From the NCBI GenBank assembly GCA_002412885.1, contig DHVX01000064.1, positions 1-64,000 on the forward strand: a DNA stretch of 64,000 nt, read 5' to 3'. The stretch's first letter is position 1, and each line of letters opens with the position of its first letter. Position numbers and translations under genes: made by a program. The DNA is from Bacteroidales bacterium UBA5197 (lineage in GTDB: Bacteria > Bacteroidota > Bacteroidia > Bacteroidales > Lentimicrobiaceae). Below, piece by piece: positions 23,686 through 32,284 of the stretch. Below the pieces are notes generated by a model that was not told the origin of the DNA, did not search any database, and worked only from the letters and a program-made list of their open reading frames with translations.

Positions 23686-26079
23686 TCACTGGTTAATGGT
23701 TTTCAGAAAGATTAGCTCTCTCACCGGAACTGCAACTCCTTTGGTTTTGCCGGGTTTCCATGCAGGCATATTTCTTAATGCCTCCTGAAGCTTTGGTGTA
23801 AGTTTAACAACAGCATCTGCATTTTCAGAAACAGCACCCGGGGTAATGCTGCCATCGGGTTCAACAACAAATATCATGGAAAGGCTTGTTTTAGAATCTT
23901 CAAAATTTGAAAACTCTACATTTCCAATATACTTTCTCAGATACGCCAGAAATGCTTCATTTCCTCCTGGAAACTCTGGTGAAACATCTACCTTATTGTA
24001 AACTTCACGTCCGTGGTACATTGATTTTTCAGGCATTTCAACAGGTTTATCAGGACTATCGGGATCAAGTTTAAACTTTACCGGAATATTAAACTGCACC
24101 GGTACAGCTACACCTTTATTTTTACCGGGCTTCCATTTGGGCATACTCATGATTGAATTTATAGCAACCTCATCTAAACCTCCGCCAATACCACGAAGCA
24201 CACGGGCATTGCTGATGCTTCCATCTGGTTCAACAGTGAAACCAATGTAAATTGTTCCTTCTATCTTTTGCTTGCGGGCTTCTTCGGTGTATTTATTTTT
24301 TTCGCCCAGATATTTGTACAAAGCATCACTTCCACCGGGATATTCAGGTGATTCCTCCACAACCATAAATACTTCACGCCCGTCGATTATGGTTGAAGTT
24401 TTAACTTCGCTTGACGACTCCTTCTTTACCTCTTTCTTTTCCTCTGACTTTTCCTCCGAAAGTTTGAACTTTAAAGGCATATTAAACTGCACCCTTACTG
24501 GCTCTCCTCTTTGAGTTCCGGGCTCCCACAATGGCATACTGCTAACGGCTCTGAGGGCAACCTCGTCGATGTCTTTCCTCACACCGCGCAAAATTCTGAC
24601 ATTGCTTATACTGCCATCTTTTTCAACGATGAAAGTAACATAAACAGTTCCTTCAATTTTATCCTTTCTGGCGGATTCGGGATAAATAATAACTTTACTA
24701 AAATGTGCCGCTCTGGCATCATCACCACCCGGGAATTTCGGCGGGTTTTCCACAACTGTAAATACATCATCGGTTTCGTTTGTGCCGTTGGAAAGTGAAA
24801 ATTTTACAGGTAAAACCATGGTGCTTCTCACTGGCTTTCCACCTTTGGTCGCCGGTTTCCAGGCAGGCATAAGTGCAACAACGCGCAAAACTTCTTCATC
24901 ACAGCCGCCACCGATTCCTGAAACTATTTCAACGGAAGTTACTTTTCCATCGGCTTCCACTGTAAATCTATACTCAACAGTACCCTGGATGTTCTTATTT
25001 CTGGCTTCAACAGGATACCTGATGTTGTTTCCCAGAAACAAAATGCGTGCATCATCACCACCGGGGTATTGAGCCGGCACAAGGGTAGTGTCATCTGAGA
25101 TTGCTGTTGATCCGTCACCAACAGGGAAAACTGTTACTTCAGGAAGTGACAGACTTTCGGATAGCGCTGCTGATTGAAATTCATCACCAGACACCACGTC
25201 CGACGAATTTGTTTTTTGAGGTTGCACCATAGATGAAAAAACTGCAACCGATGCAATGAGTACAATTCCGGTTACAATGGCGGTTAAGCTGAGTTTGCCG
25301 GGTTTCAAATGATTTAGCATAATAATACGTTTTTTTAGATGAGCACTGAAAGGATTGGTTATCGGGTTGTTGCCTGGTATTCCGGCATAAGAAACTATGA
25401 GCTGGTTATAGCCTGCCTTGTCGCCATAAGCTTCAATGGCATCGGCATCGGCCTGATATTCATGAACTTCGGACAATAATTTATGATTAAAGTGGGCAAA
25501 CGGACTGAACCAGAAGAATGCACGGAAACTTGCGGAAATCAACCGGTCGATGCTATGGTGACGCTTCACATGGCTGAATTCATGCCTGAGCAGAAGGTCG
25601 GCACCCGGGTGTTCAAGGCTTTTATCAGGGAAAAATACCCATTTGAAAAATGAAAACGGGCTAACAGCGGTTTCGTCAATATAGATTTTCCCGTAAAGGG
25701 TGATTTTCACTTTTGATAACCTCAGTCGCCGGGCAACCGACAACACTGAAACCATTGTTGCCAGCATCATCAGCAACACAACCGAAGCGTAAATCAGCAA
25801 CCTGATGTCAGGAATAGAGGAAGGTTTTGCTTCCGCTGAGATAGTGGCTGCACCTTGAACTTCAGGAAGTGAAATCACATACAGGGGAATTTCAGCTTCG
25901 CCCTGATGCATTACAGGCTGCGGGATTAACGGCAAAATCAATGGCAAAACTACCGCGGCCAGCAACACCCACCGCATAAGTCCGAAGTTGCGCCCTGGAC
26001 GGATTGCAAAATGATAAAAGCCTATCATCAATGCGTTGATGATGGCGACTTTGAGCAGATATATAAATAACGGTGTCAT
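23686..26079 (-). CDS. BlaR1/MecR1-like M56 metallopeptidase with four TonB C-terminal domains
   Basis: 797 residues. The N-terminal third is a multi-TM M56 peptidase with the zinc motif HEFSH at about residues 164-168 (LLRHEFSHVKRHHSIDRLI), normally used to inactivate the partner repressor BlaI. A TM helix near residue 265-285 leads to a periplasmic part containing four successive TonB-C-like units. These start near residues 338, 448, 580 and 703 and show the pattern YPGG..A, then GTV/GTIY..F.VE.DG.I, then MP.WKPG. The first three are close copies; the fourth is more diverged. One to two such domains are usual in Bacteroidota; four is a lot. It overlaps the blaI-like gene by four bases. Confidence 0.9.
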   Translation of the reverse strand: MTPLFIYLLKVAIINALMIGFYHFAIRPGRNFGLMRWVLLAAVVLPLILPLIPQPVMHQGEAEIPLYVISLPEVQGAATISAEAKPSSIPDIRLLIYASVVLLMMLATMVSVLSVARRLRLSKVKITLYGKIYIDETAVSPFSFFKWVFFPDKSLEHPGADLLLRHEFSHVKRHHSIDRLISASFRAFFWFSPFAHFNHKLLSEVHEYQADADAIEAYGDKAGYNQLIVSYAGIPGNNPITNPFSAHLKKRIIMLNHLKPGKLSLTAIVTGIVLIASVAVFSSMVQPQKTNSSDVVSGDEFQSAALSESLSLPEVTVFPVGDGSTAISDDTTLVPAQYPGGDDARILFLGNNIRYPVEARNKNIQGTVEYRFTVEADGKVTSVEIVSGIGGGCDEEVLRVVALMPAWKPATKGGKPVRSTMVLPVKFSLSNGTNETDDVFTVVENPPKFPGGDDARAAHFSKVIIYPESARKDKIEGTVYVTFIVEKDGSISNVRILRGVRKDIDEVALRAVSSMPLWEPGTQRGEPVRVQFNMPLKFKLSEEKSEEKKEVKKESSSEVKTSTIIDGREVFMVVEESPEYPGGSDALYKYLGEKNKYTEEARKQKIEGTIYIGFTVEPDGSISNARVLRGIGGGLDEVAINSIMSMPKWKPGKNKGVAVPVQFNIPVKFKLDPDSPDKPVEMPEKSMYHGREVYNKVDVSPEFPGGNEAFLAYLRKYIGNVEFSNFEDSKTSLSMIFVVEPDGSITPGAVSENADAVVKLTPKLQEALRNMPAWKPGKTKGVAVPVRELIFLKTINQ

Positions 26080-26462
26080 GGTTTCTGCTTTTTTTCGTTG
26101 ATTTGCTGTTCCATCAATTGCCTGATTTCCTCCATTTCCTTCACAGAAAGGTCATGCTCATCGGCAAAAAAAGAAACCATTTGTTTATAAGAGTTGCTGA
26201 AATATCCGGTGAGCATCTGCTTCATGGTGAATCGGGTGTAATCACGTTTGCTCACTTTCGGGAAGTAGCGGTGCGATTTCCCAATGGCTTCGTGATCTAC
26301 AAATTCCTTTTTTTCAAGGATGCGGACGATTGTGGAGACAGTATTGTAGGCTGGTTTAGGTTCGGGAAAGTATGCAAGCAAATCGTTTACATGCCCTTTG
26401 CCTATGCGCCAGAGTATCTGCATTACCTGCTCTTCTGCCCTGGTTAGTTCTTTCATTTTCAT
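26076..26462 (-). CDS. BlaI/MecI/CopY-family transcriptional repressor
   Basis: 128-residue winged-helix repressor. Blocks LTRAEEQVMQILWRIGKGHV, YFPEPKPAYNTVSTIVRILE and KKEFVDHEAIGKSHRYFP are diagnostic of the family, which is inactivated by proteolysis through an M56 partner. The M56 gene follows with a four-base overlap. Two palindromes around its promoter are likely autoregulatory operators. Confidence 0.93.
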   Translation of the reverse strand: MKMKELTRAEEQVMQILWRIGKGHVNDLLAYFPEPKPAYNTVSTIVRILEKKEFVDHEAIGKSHRYFPKVSKRDYTRFTMKQMLTGYFSNSYKQMVSFFADEHDLSVKEMEEIRQLMEQQINEKKQKP

Positions 26463-26477
26463 TGGATTTGTATGTAT

Positions 26478-26535
26478 AACTAAATAGTTAGTTAATTAGT
26501 ATGACAAAGTTACAACTAAATCTTTAGTTTGTCAA
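26478..26535 (-). promoter_or_regulatory. blaI-like promoter with two operator palindromes
   Basis: On the minus strand TTG (26535-26533), a 20-base spacer and TAACTTTG (26512-26505) give a near-ideal Bacteroidota promoter. The palindrome AACTAAATCTTTAGTT at 26514-26529 fills the spacer, and a second, AACTAAATAGTTAGTT, lies at 26478-26493 near the start of transcription. BlaI-type dimers would block polymerase at both sites. Confidence 0.75.
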
Positions 26536-26590
26536 GTGTTTTTTTGTTTTTTTATAAAAGGCTAGATAAATAATTCCGGAATTTAGGTGG

Positions 26591-26741
26591 TATCTTTGCG
26601 GGGGAGGGACGAGGGACGGAAAGAAGGGACGAGGGACGGCTCATGGACCTGAAGACAAGGGGAAATGGGGACGGGGGGACAAGGAGAGATAGGGATAAAG
26701 GGAGATTTAAATAAATTAGTAATCAGGGAATTTTCTACTTT
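26591..26741 (+). promoter_or_regulatory. Promoter and G-rich leader of the dCMP deaminase gene
   Basis: TATCTTTG at 26591-26598 matches TAnnTTTG. The following leader of about 140 bases is strongly purine-rich, with a duplicated GGGACGAGGGACGG at about 26606 and 26627 and later runs of four to six G. Four or more closely spaced G-tracts occur twice, so quadruplex formation in DNA or RNA is possible. Confidence 0.5.
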
Positions 26742-27233
26742 ATGGAAGAAAAAAAATACATACGCCCAACCTGGGACGAATACTTTATGGAAGTGGCCAA
26801 TACCATTGCCAAACGCGCTACCTGCGACCGCGGACGGAGTGGCTGTGTGATCGCCCGAAACAAGCAGATTCTGGTAACGGGTTATGTGGGTTCGCCCATC
26901 GGATTGCCCCATTGCGATGAAGTTGGTCATCTTTTCAAGCAAATGACCCATGAAGATGGCAAAGTAACAAATCATTGTGTGCGGACAGTTCATGCTGAAC
27001 AAAATGCCATTTGCCAGGCAGCGCGTCTCGGTATCGCATTGGAAGGCGCAACCCTTTACTGCCGAATGACTCCCTGCCGCACCTGCGCCATGCTGATCAT
27101 CAATTGCGGCATTGAAAGGGTAGTATGTGAAATGAAATACCACAGTGGTCAGGAATCAGAAGATATGTTCCGCCAGGCAGGCATCAAACTTGTTTTTGTG
27201 AGCGAAGATGTGATGAAATATGAAAAGCAATAA
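26742..27233 (+). CDS. dCMP deaminase family protein
   Basis: 163-residue zinc deaminase converting dCMP to dUMP for thymidylate synthesis. The active site is H84-A85-E86 and C112/C115 in TPCRTC. Additional metal-type residues (CDRGRSGC, LPHCDEVGH, NHCVRTVHAE) match the ComEB/dCMP deaminase layout. The last 68 bases of the gene region recur at 27753-27820 with only synonymous changes, so the 3' end may have been exchanged. It is divergent from blaI-like gene. Confidence 0.9.
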   Translation: MEEKKYIRPTWDEYFMEVANTIAKRATCDRGRSGCVIARNKQILVTGYVGSPIGLPHCDEVGHLFKQMTHEDGKVTNHCVRTVHAEQNAICQAARLGIALEGATLYCRMTPCRTCAMLIINCGIERVVCEMKYHSGQESEDMFRQAGIKLVFVSEDVMKYEKQ

Positions 27234-27342
27234 GTCACAACCGCGGATTTATCATTATCAGGATGTCGTCCGCTGAAGGCAAATAAGCATCATTAAACAA
27301 AAAAAGCTTACCTTTACGGTACAAAACAAAAGCTTTAGAAAC

Positions 27343-27579
27343 ATGACAACGACCGCGTTAAAAAAATTATTAATAAACAGGATAGCAGAGATTAATGACG
27401 TGTCATTTCTAAATGCTATTAAAACTATTCTTGACACCAAGACTCAAACTCAGGCAATCTCTCTGACTCCTGAGCAAAGACTAGAAATAATTGAATCACA
27501 GAAAGAAATAGGATCAGGACTTTTCGTTGAACAAGCTGAACTTGACAAAGAATTTAATAAATGGCTAAGCGAAAAATAG
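27343..27579 (+). CDS. Putative antitoxin of a RelE/ParE-type module
   Basis: 78-residue acidic, helical protein with the tail TPEQRLEIIESQKEIGSGLF followed by VEQAELDKEFNKWLSEK, a composition and length typical of antitoxins paired with RelE/ParE toxins in Bacteroidota. It overlaps the start of a toxin-like frame that is cut short at 27611. It may therefore be an orphan. The gene lies between the two copies of the dCMP deaminase 3' end. Confidence 0.6.
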   Translation: MTTTALKKLLINRIAEINDVSFLNAIKTILDTKTQTQAISLTPEQRLEIIESQKEIGSGLFVEQAELDKEFNKWLSEK

Positions 27580-27611
27580 TCTGGTCGCATAGAGATATGA
27601 GAATCAAGTAA
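27561..27611 (+). pseudogene. Remnant of a RelE/ParE-like toxin start
   Basis: An ATG at 27561, overlapping the antitoxin end by 19 bases, opens MAKRKIVWSHRDMRIK and stops at once. The first eleven residues resemble the start of ParE-type toxins; the body is missing. It was recognised by eye, so confidence is limited. Confidence 0.4.
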
Positions 27612-27640
27612 ACCTTTGTTAGAGCAACTGCCTTTGTAAA

Positions 27641-27752
27641 AGGGTGGAAATAAATTCCACGACCCTCCAATTTTGGATAAGTTTTTCTATCGAAAGCCTG
27701 CTGATTCGGGCAAGCGTTTTTACATTGAAGTTTTATCGTTACCTATTAAATC
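27641..27752 (+). other. Short coding-like stretch of unknown origin
   Basis: One frame reads HDPPILDKFFYRKPADSGKR followed by FYIEVLSLPIKSS without a start codon and runs directly into the deaminase fragment. It looks like a leftover of a gene rather than a functional one; family unknown. Confidence 0.25.
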
Positions 27753-27820
27753 TTCCGCCAGGCAGGCATTAAACTTGTTTTTGTGAGCGAAGATGTGATG
27801 AAGTACGAAAAGCAGTAAGT
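27753..27820 (+). pseudogene. Duplicated 3' end of a dCMP deaminase gene
   Basis: These 68 bases match 27168-27235, the end of the dCMP deaminase gene, with four differences. All four are third-codon-position changes (Ile, Lys, Tyr, Gln codons), so the encoded end FRQAGIKLVFVSEDVMKYEK is the same. The copy has no start or body. It must come from a once functional, slightly diverged deaminase gene. Confidence 0.85.
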
Positions 27821-27987
27821 TTCTTATTGAAAATGAGTTGAAATCAGCAATACAACAAGCAGTTTTAATTTTTACGAACAATAGGAAGTTTTTGTTTCCC
27901 TGAAAACTGAAAAGAAGATTTCCGACAAGAGTTAAAACGAATAACTCCCTGATTGATTTAATGACAGACAGTTTCATAAATAAAAAG

Positions 27988-28021
27988 CCGGAATTGCATT
28001 TCCGATGAAACGCAATTCCGG
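27988..28021 (-). terminator. Rho-independent terminator of the barrel protein gene
   Basis: CCGGAATTGC at 27988-27997 pairs perfectly with GCAATTCCGG at 28012-28021. On the minus strand the stem is followed by CTTTTTATTT, giving a classical terminator after the gene ending at 28049. Confidence 0.85.
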
Positions 28022-28048
28022 TATAAAAGTCATTCATTCTGATTCAAC

Positions 28049-28675
28049 TCAGAAAATAAGTCCAATAGTAATACCCAAAGCCTTAGTGCGATAATCATCG
28101 GGCTGGTAATTCAGTTTAGAAAGACCCATATCGTAGCGCAAGTCAGCCTGTAAGGTCAATTTATTTACGGGAAAAGTAACACCCATTCCTAAAACCAGAC
28201 CAAAATCCGGATCTTTATCTACATCATTGTATTTGTCGTCTTTCCAATCAGAGACATTTTCGGGTTTATTCTGCGATTTTAACAAAGCCGAAGCGTATGG
28301 GCCTGCATTGAAATACACTTTGGTTTTTTCAGTCATGGAAAGATGAGTATTGAACCTTGCCAAAACCGGTATCTGAAGATAATGATACCTGCTTTGGTAG
28401 TTGGATTCAATAAATTCGCTGGATTCATTGCTGCGGCCTTTACAGATGTAGTTAAGTTCGGGCTGTATTGCAAAGACACCTTTAACAGGTGCAGTAACAA
28501 AAATTCCGCCGGTGTATGCAAAGTGCATCTCTTCGTTATCGTATAGGTCTCCGGTTTTTGCCAGAGTGCTGATGGTAACTCCATGGCGGGTACCGAAAGA
28601 AATCTGTGCATGCACAGGAGCTGTCAGAATTGTTGCCATTACAAAAATGGCCAATGTTACGATTTTAGTTTTCAT
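28049..28675 (-). CDS. Outer-membrane beta-barrel protein (PorT-like)
   Basis: 208 residues with a signal peptide (MKTKIVTLAIFVMATILTAP, then VHAQ). The mature part alternates as a small eight-strand barrel: ISFGTRHGVTISTLA, GVFAIQPELNYICKGR, YHYLQIPVLARFNTH, VYFNAGPYASALLKS, GLVLGMGVTFPVNK and a terminal aromatic residue in GITIGLIF. This is the porin-like OMP_b-brl_2/PorT family. It is encoded alone, ending at a strong terminator; function beyond outer-membrane localisation is unknown. Confidence 0.85.
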   Translation of the reverse strand: MKTKIVTLAIFVMATILTAPVHAQISFGTRHGVTISTLAKTGDLYDNEEMHFAYTGGIFVTAPVKGVFAIQPELNYICKGRSNESSEFIESNYQSRYHYLQIPVLARFNTHLSMTEKTKVYFNAGPYASALLKSQNKPENVSDWKDDKYNDVDKDPDFGLVLGMGVTFPVNKLTLQADLRYDMGLSKLNYQPDDYRTKALGITIGLIF

Positions 28676-28709
28676 TGTTTTTCGTTTTTTAAAGTTTTGA
28701 TTTTTAAAA

Positions 28710-29966
28710 TTAATTTGCCGGAACAGTAGGATTATTCAAATGACCGGCATTAAGCACAAGATTTTTTACCTTAGTTATTTGAGTCTTGTAAACCAGACAA
28801 GCCAGCACAAAATAAAAAGCTGTAAGTTTCCACAATATGGCGATTTCATGGCTGGTTTCGGCTATTCCTGCGCCCAGTGAGTTCATTTTTATGTAACCCA
28901 GCATGGCATGTGACGATGGAAAAATGCTTCTGACAAACTGCCACCATGGGCTCATGTTCGACAATGGCCATATTATCCCCGAAAGGAACAACAGCGGAAG
29001 CGACAAAAACAGATAGAGCAGCATGGGCGTCTCCCTGTTTTTGAAAAATACAGAAAGGCTTAATCCAAAAAAGATTGCTGATAGAAGGTAGGGCACCATT
29101 AATGCAACCAACTCACTAAATCCTGCCTTATCGGGATAACCAAACCATGCAGGAATTGCTCCCAGCATGTAAAAACACATGACAGCATATATTAAAAAGT
29201 AGGCAGCCGCCTTACCCAGCACCATTCTGAACGTGCCCATGCGGCGCAAATCGCAGGGAATAAGTGTGCCAAGTTTGTGGCGTTCGCGTGCAGTGCCGGC
29301 CATAATGCCTATGGCAAGCACAAGAGTTTGCTGTATGATAAGCATGAGTGCTGCCGGTATTCCATAAGAGGCAAAACCTCCGGCAGGATTTGCAATGGTG
29401 TTTCCACTGATGACAAAAGGATTGCTGAAAACCTCAGCCTGCCTTTCCGAAAAGCCTGCATTCAGCAGTCTTTTTACCTGAATATTATTGCCTTCCTCTA
29501 TAGAAACCAGTCCGGCTCCCATAACCATAGCCTTATAGTAAAGAAAAAACTCCATATCGGCATACAATGACACCACCGCCTGCCTGCCCAATGCAAGGTC
29601 GGATGAATAGGTTTCAGGAATCAGGATAATCCCTCTGTTTTCGCGCTTTCTGAATTTTTCTGAGGCTTCCTCCATCGAAATACATTCATACCTGATATCA
29701 AGATCGGGTGTGGCATTAAGTTTTCTGACAAAGGCCCTGCTGTCGGCAGATTGCGACATATCAACCACAGCCACCGGAAGATCCCGCACCACTTCAGGAT
29801 AATAAATGAGCGAATACAGAAAAGGGTAAACCACCGGAACAATCAGCAAAAGGATGGTTACTCCCAGGTCGGAAAGCAAAAGCACCAGTTCACGCTGAAA
29901 AATCAGAGCCGTATTGCTTACTGCACTTTTGAACCTATCGAAAGTTTTTAGAATAAAGTTCTTCAT
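28710..29966 (-). CDS. ABC-2 type transporter permease (second of pair)
   Basis: 418 residues. The N-terminal TM (LLSDLGVTILLLIVPVVYPF) is followed by a large periplasmic domain and five clustered C-terminal TM helices with the ABC-2 signature region (GTARERHKLGTLIPCDLRRM and PLLFLSGIIWPLSNMSPWWQ). It should pair with the permease encoded immediately upstream. ATG at 29966 is preferred over earlier in-frame codons that overlap that gene. No ATPase gene is found in the operon. Confidence 0.88.
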   Translation of the reverse strand: MKNFILKTFDRFKSAVSNTALIFQRELVLLLSDLGVTILLLIVPVVYPFLYSLIYYPEVVRDLPVAVVDMSQSADSRAFVRKLNATPDLDIRYECISMEEASEKFRKRENRGIILIPETYSSDLALGRQAVVSLYADMEFFLYYKAMVMGAGLVSIEEGNNIQVKRLLNAGFSERQAEVFSNPFVISGNTIANPAGGFASYGIPAALMLIIQQTLVLAIGIMAGTARERHKLGTLIPCDLRRMGTFRMVLGKAAAYFLIYAVMCFYMLGAIPAWFGYPDKAGFSELVALMVPYLLSAIFFGLSLSVFFKNRETPMLLYLFLSLPLLFLSGIIWPLSNMSPWWQFVRSIFPSSHAMLGYIKMNSLGAGIAETSHEIAILWKLTAFYFVLACLVYKTQITKVKNLVLNAGHLNNPTVPAN

Positions 29967-29997
29967 TAAATTCTTGTTTTTTACAGTAAACTTAGCT

Positions 29998-31194
29998 TTA
30001 GACAGCATCTGTGATTTGAATTTTCTCAATAAAATTCTGATAGATGAGTGCCGATTTCAATCTGAAAATGATGACAAACGGCAACAACAGAAACAACAGA
30101 AATTTTAGATAAGAAGGAGCAGCATACACAAAATCGAACCCTGCAAGTATTTGACTCTGAAATATATGCATGTAATGTCTTACAGGAAATGCTTCTGCCC
30201 AAAGCCTGAAAACTTCGGGCATATGTTCTATGGGAAAGGAAAATCCACAAAGTGTGAGTGCCAGAATTCCGTAAAAAGCTGCCAGATTGAGTGAATGCCT
30301 CATCATGGGCAGCAATCCGACAAAGAATACACCAATTGCCTGATATGCCAGCACAAACATTAAGGACAACAATACCAGATATCCTGCTGAGGTGTTCACA
30401 GGAATCATCAATACGCTGAAAAGTAAAAAGTTGGAAAACAATGTAAGGATGAAAAATATCACCGTGTATGGCAGCAGCTTGCCCGAAACTGCAATTAGTA
30501 CAGATTTATCAGCCATTCTCAGCCATTCTCTTGAGGTGCGCTCCTTTATCTCAATTCCAATGCTGTAAACGGTAATCATCAGAATAAATATCTGCAACAT
30601 TATGGGTAGCATAATGGTGGTCACATAAACCTGATAGCTGGTTTCGGGATTAAAAAGCAGATGAACGTCGGGTTTGATGGGTTGAATTGAAGCTAACACT
30701 GAAACCTCATCCTGCCCCATGGCCTCACGTTTCTGCTTGTTAACACCAGCTGAAAGTGTATGCAGTGTTACAGTTAAATCATTCTGTATCAGCCCACCTG
30801 CAATAAGCAGTCCGTTCTGGTAATAAAACCTTACTGTAGGTTGTGCGCCATTCATGATATCAGACTGCAGGTTGTGTGGCATTACCACATAACCGTAAAT
30901 GTTGCCTTTTCTGAGTTCTGACAGGGCCTCATGTTCGGTGGCAGGAGTCATCACTACACTGCTTCCCGGGGTAGCATCTATGGTACGACTGAATTTTGCC
31001 GATAAAGCTGAGTGGTCATAATCTACCACAGCAATGGGCAGTTTTACCGGCACACCTTCCTTCATGAGCGATACGAAAAACAGAAGACTCAGCAAGGGCA
31101 AAAGCACCACCGCAAGAAGATACAACGGCCTGGATGTCATTCGGTTGATTTCTCTGCCCGACACACCTATGAGAGCCTTTATGTGAGTGTTCAT
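29998..31194 (-). CDS. ABC-2 type transporter permease (first of pair)
   Basis: 398 residues with the same layout as its neighbour: N-terminal TM (LYLLAVVLLPLLSLLFFVSL), periplasmic domain (LPIAVVDYDHSALSAKFSRT), C-terminal TM cluster and GIEIKERTSREWLRMADKSV. The FSFPIEHMPEVFRLWAEAFP segment corresponds to the usual ABC-2 re-entrant region. It follows the HlyD-like gene after 28 bases and probably forms a heterodimer with the product at 28710. Confidence 0.88.
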   Translation of the reverse strand: MNTHIKALIGVSGREINRMTSRPLYLLAVVLLPLLSLLFFVSLMKEGVPVKLPIAVVDYDHSALSAKFSRTIDATPGSSVVMTPATEHEALSELRKGNIYGYVVMPHNLQSDIMNGAQPTVRFYYQNGLLIAGGLIQNDLTVTLHTLSAGVNKQKREAMGQDEVSVLASIQPIKPDVHLLFNPETSYQVYVTTIMLPIMLQIFILMITVYSIGIEIKERTSREWLRMADKSVLIAVSGKLLPYTVIFFILTLFSNFLLFSVLMIPVNTSAGYLVLLSLMFVLAYQAIGVFFVGLLPMMRHSLNLAAFYGILALTLCGFSFPIEHMPEVFRLWAEAFPVRHYMHIFQSQILAGFDFVYAAPSYLKFLLFLLLPFVIIFRLKSALIYQNFIEKIQITDAV

Positions 31195-31222
31195 AATCTA
31201 AATGAATTTGAATTCACGATTT

Positions 31223-32257
31223 CTATCTGTTTGACATGCCTTTAGCAAGGTTTTGTTCAAGGCTGTTGTATTCAACCAGCACGCTCATTCCAGGAAGCAG
31301 GCCAGAGCTTTCCGCAACAGGGCGGGCATGTACTTCAAATGTTTTTACATCAAAACCTCCATTGCTTTTGGTAGGTTTGTAGGTGGCATATCCTGCCATG
31401 GCCTTGATGTAGCTGACCTTAAACTTTATCTTTTTATTGCCCAATGCAGGAACAACTGCTTCAAATTCCTTCCCTTTTTGAATAAGCGGCATTTTGTCTT
31501 CGCGGATGCTGAAGATGGCCTTTACATCTGCCAGATCAACCAGGCTCATCAGGGGAGCGCCGGAGCCAACCAATTCGCCGGTTTGAGGAAAAATATCTGA
31601 AACTTCGCCATTAACCGGAGATAGCAACACCGTTTCAGAAAGATATGCCCGTACTTCTGATACAGCACCTCTGGCCCGGTCAACCATTGCAAGGGCTGCA
31701 TGTTTATCTTCGGCTTCAGCACCATTCAGAGCCATATCGTATTGCGACTTTGCTGCTTTTGAGGTAGCTATAGCTGCATTGAAGGCTGCTTCTGCTTCAT
31801 CACGTTTTTGAGCCGAAACCACTCCATCATTGAACATATTCTGTACGCGGTCGAAGGTTTTTTTTGCGAATCCAACACCTACCTCCGCTTTTTGCCACAT
31901 CTCATAAGCAGCAACAATCTGTTCCTGACGCGCGCCCTTTATAGCTTTTCTGTTTTGCGCCATGGCAGCACTTTCGGCCGATGAAGCCTGCATAAGTTTG
32001 GCCTCAAGTTCAGGACTTTCCAGAATAACCAGCGTATCTCCTATTTTTACCTGAGAACCTTCTTCGACTAAAATCTTATGAATTCGGGCAGGCACTTTTC
32101 CCGATATTCTGGTTTCGGTTGCGTCAATCTCTCCCTGCAGCATTTCAGGCTGAGGTTTAAGGAATAACCAACCCGAGATACTTACTAAAATAATGACCGA
32201 CAGGAAAGTAATAAATGCCCACAACATTCCGGCATTGCGTTTATTCAGTGTTTTCAT
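31223..32257 (-). CDS. HlyD-family membrane fusion protein
   Basis: 344-residue inner-membrane-anchored adaptor: one TM helix (LWAFITFLSVIILVSISGWL), a first lipoyl half (GKVPARIHKILVEEGSQVKI), a helical hairpin of about 100 residues, a second lipoyl half (LLSPVNGEVSDIFPQTGELV) and a beta-barrel. It would connect the two permeases to the TolC-like protein encoded just upstream, as in YbhG/EmrA-type exporters. Confidence 0.9.
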   Translation of the reverse strand: MKTLNKRNAGMLWAFITFLSVIILVSISGWLFLKPQPEMLQGEIDATETRISGKVPARIHKILVEEGSQVKIGDTLVILESPELEAKLMQASSAESAAMAQNRKAIKGARQEQIVAAYEMWQKAEVGVGFAKKTFDRVQNMFNDGVVSAQKRDEAEAAFNAAIATSKAAKSQYDMALNGAEAEDKHAALAMVDRARGAVSEVRAYLSETVLLSPVNGEVSDIFPQTGELVGSGAPLMSLVDLADVKAIFSIREDKMPLIQKGKEFEAVVPALGNKKIKFKVSYIKAMAGYATYKPTKSNGGFDVKTFEVHARPVAESSGLLPGMSVLVEYNSLEQNLAKGMSNR

Positions 32258-32284
32258 TTTGGTTGTTTTTGAGTTTTAAAGATT

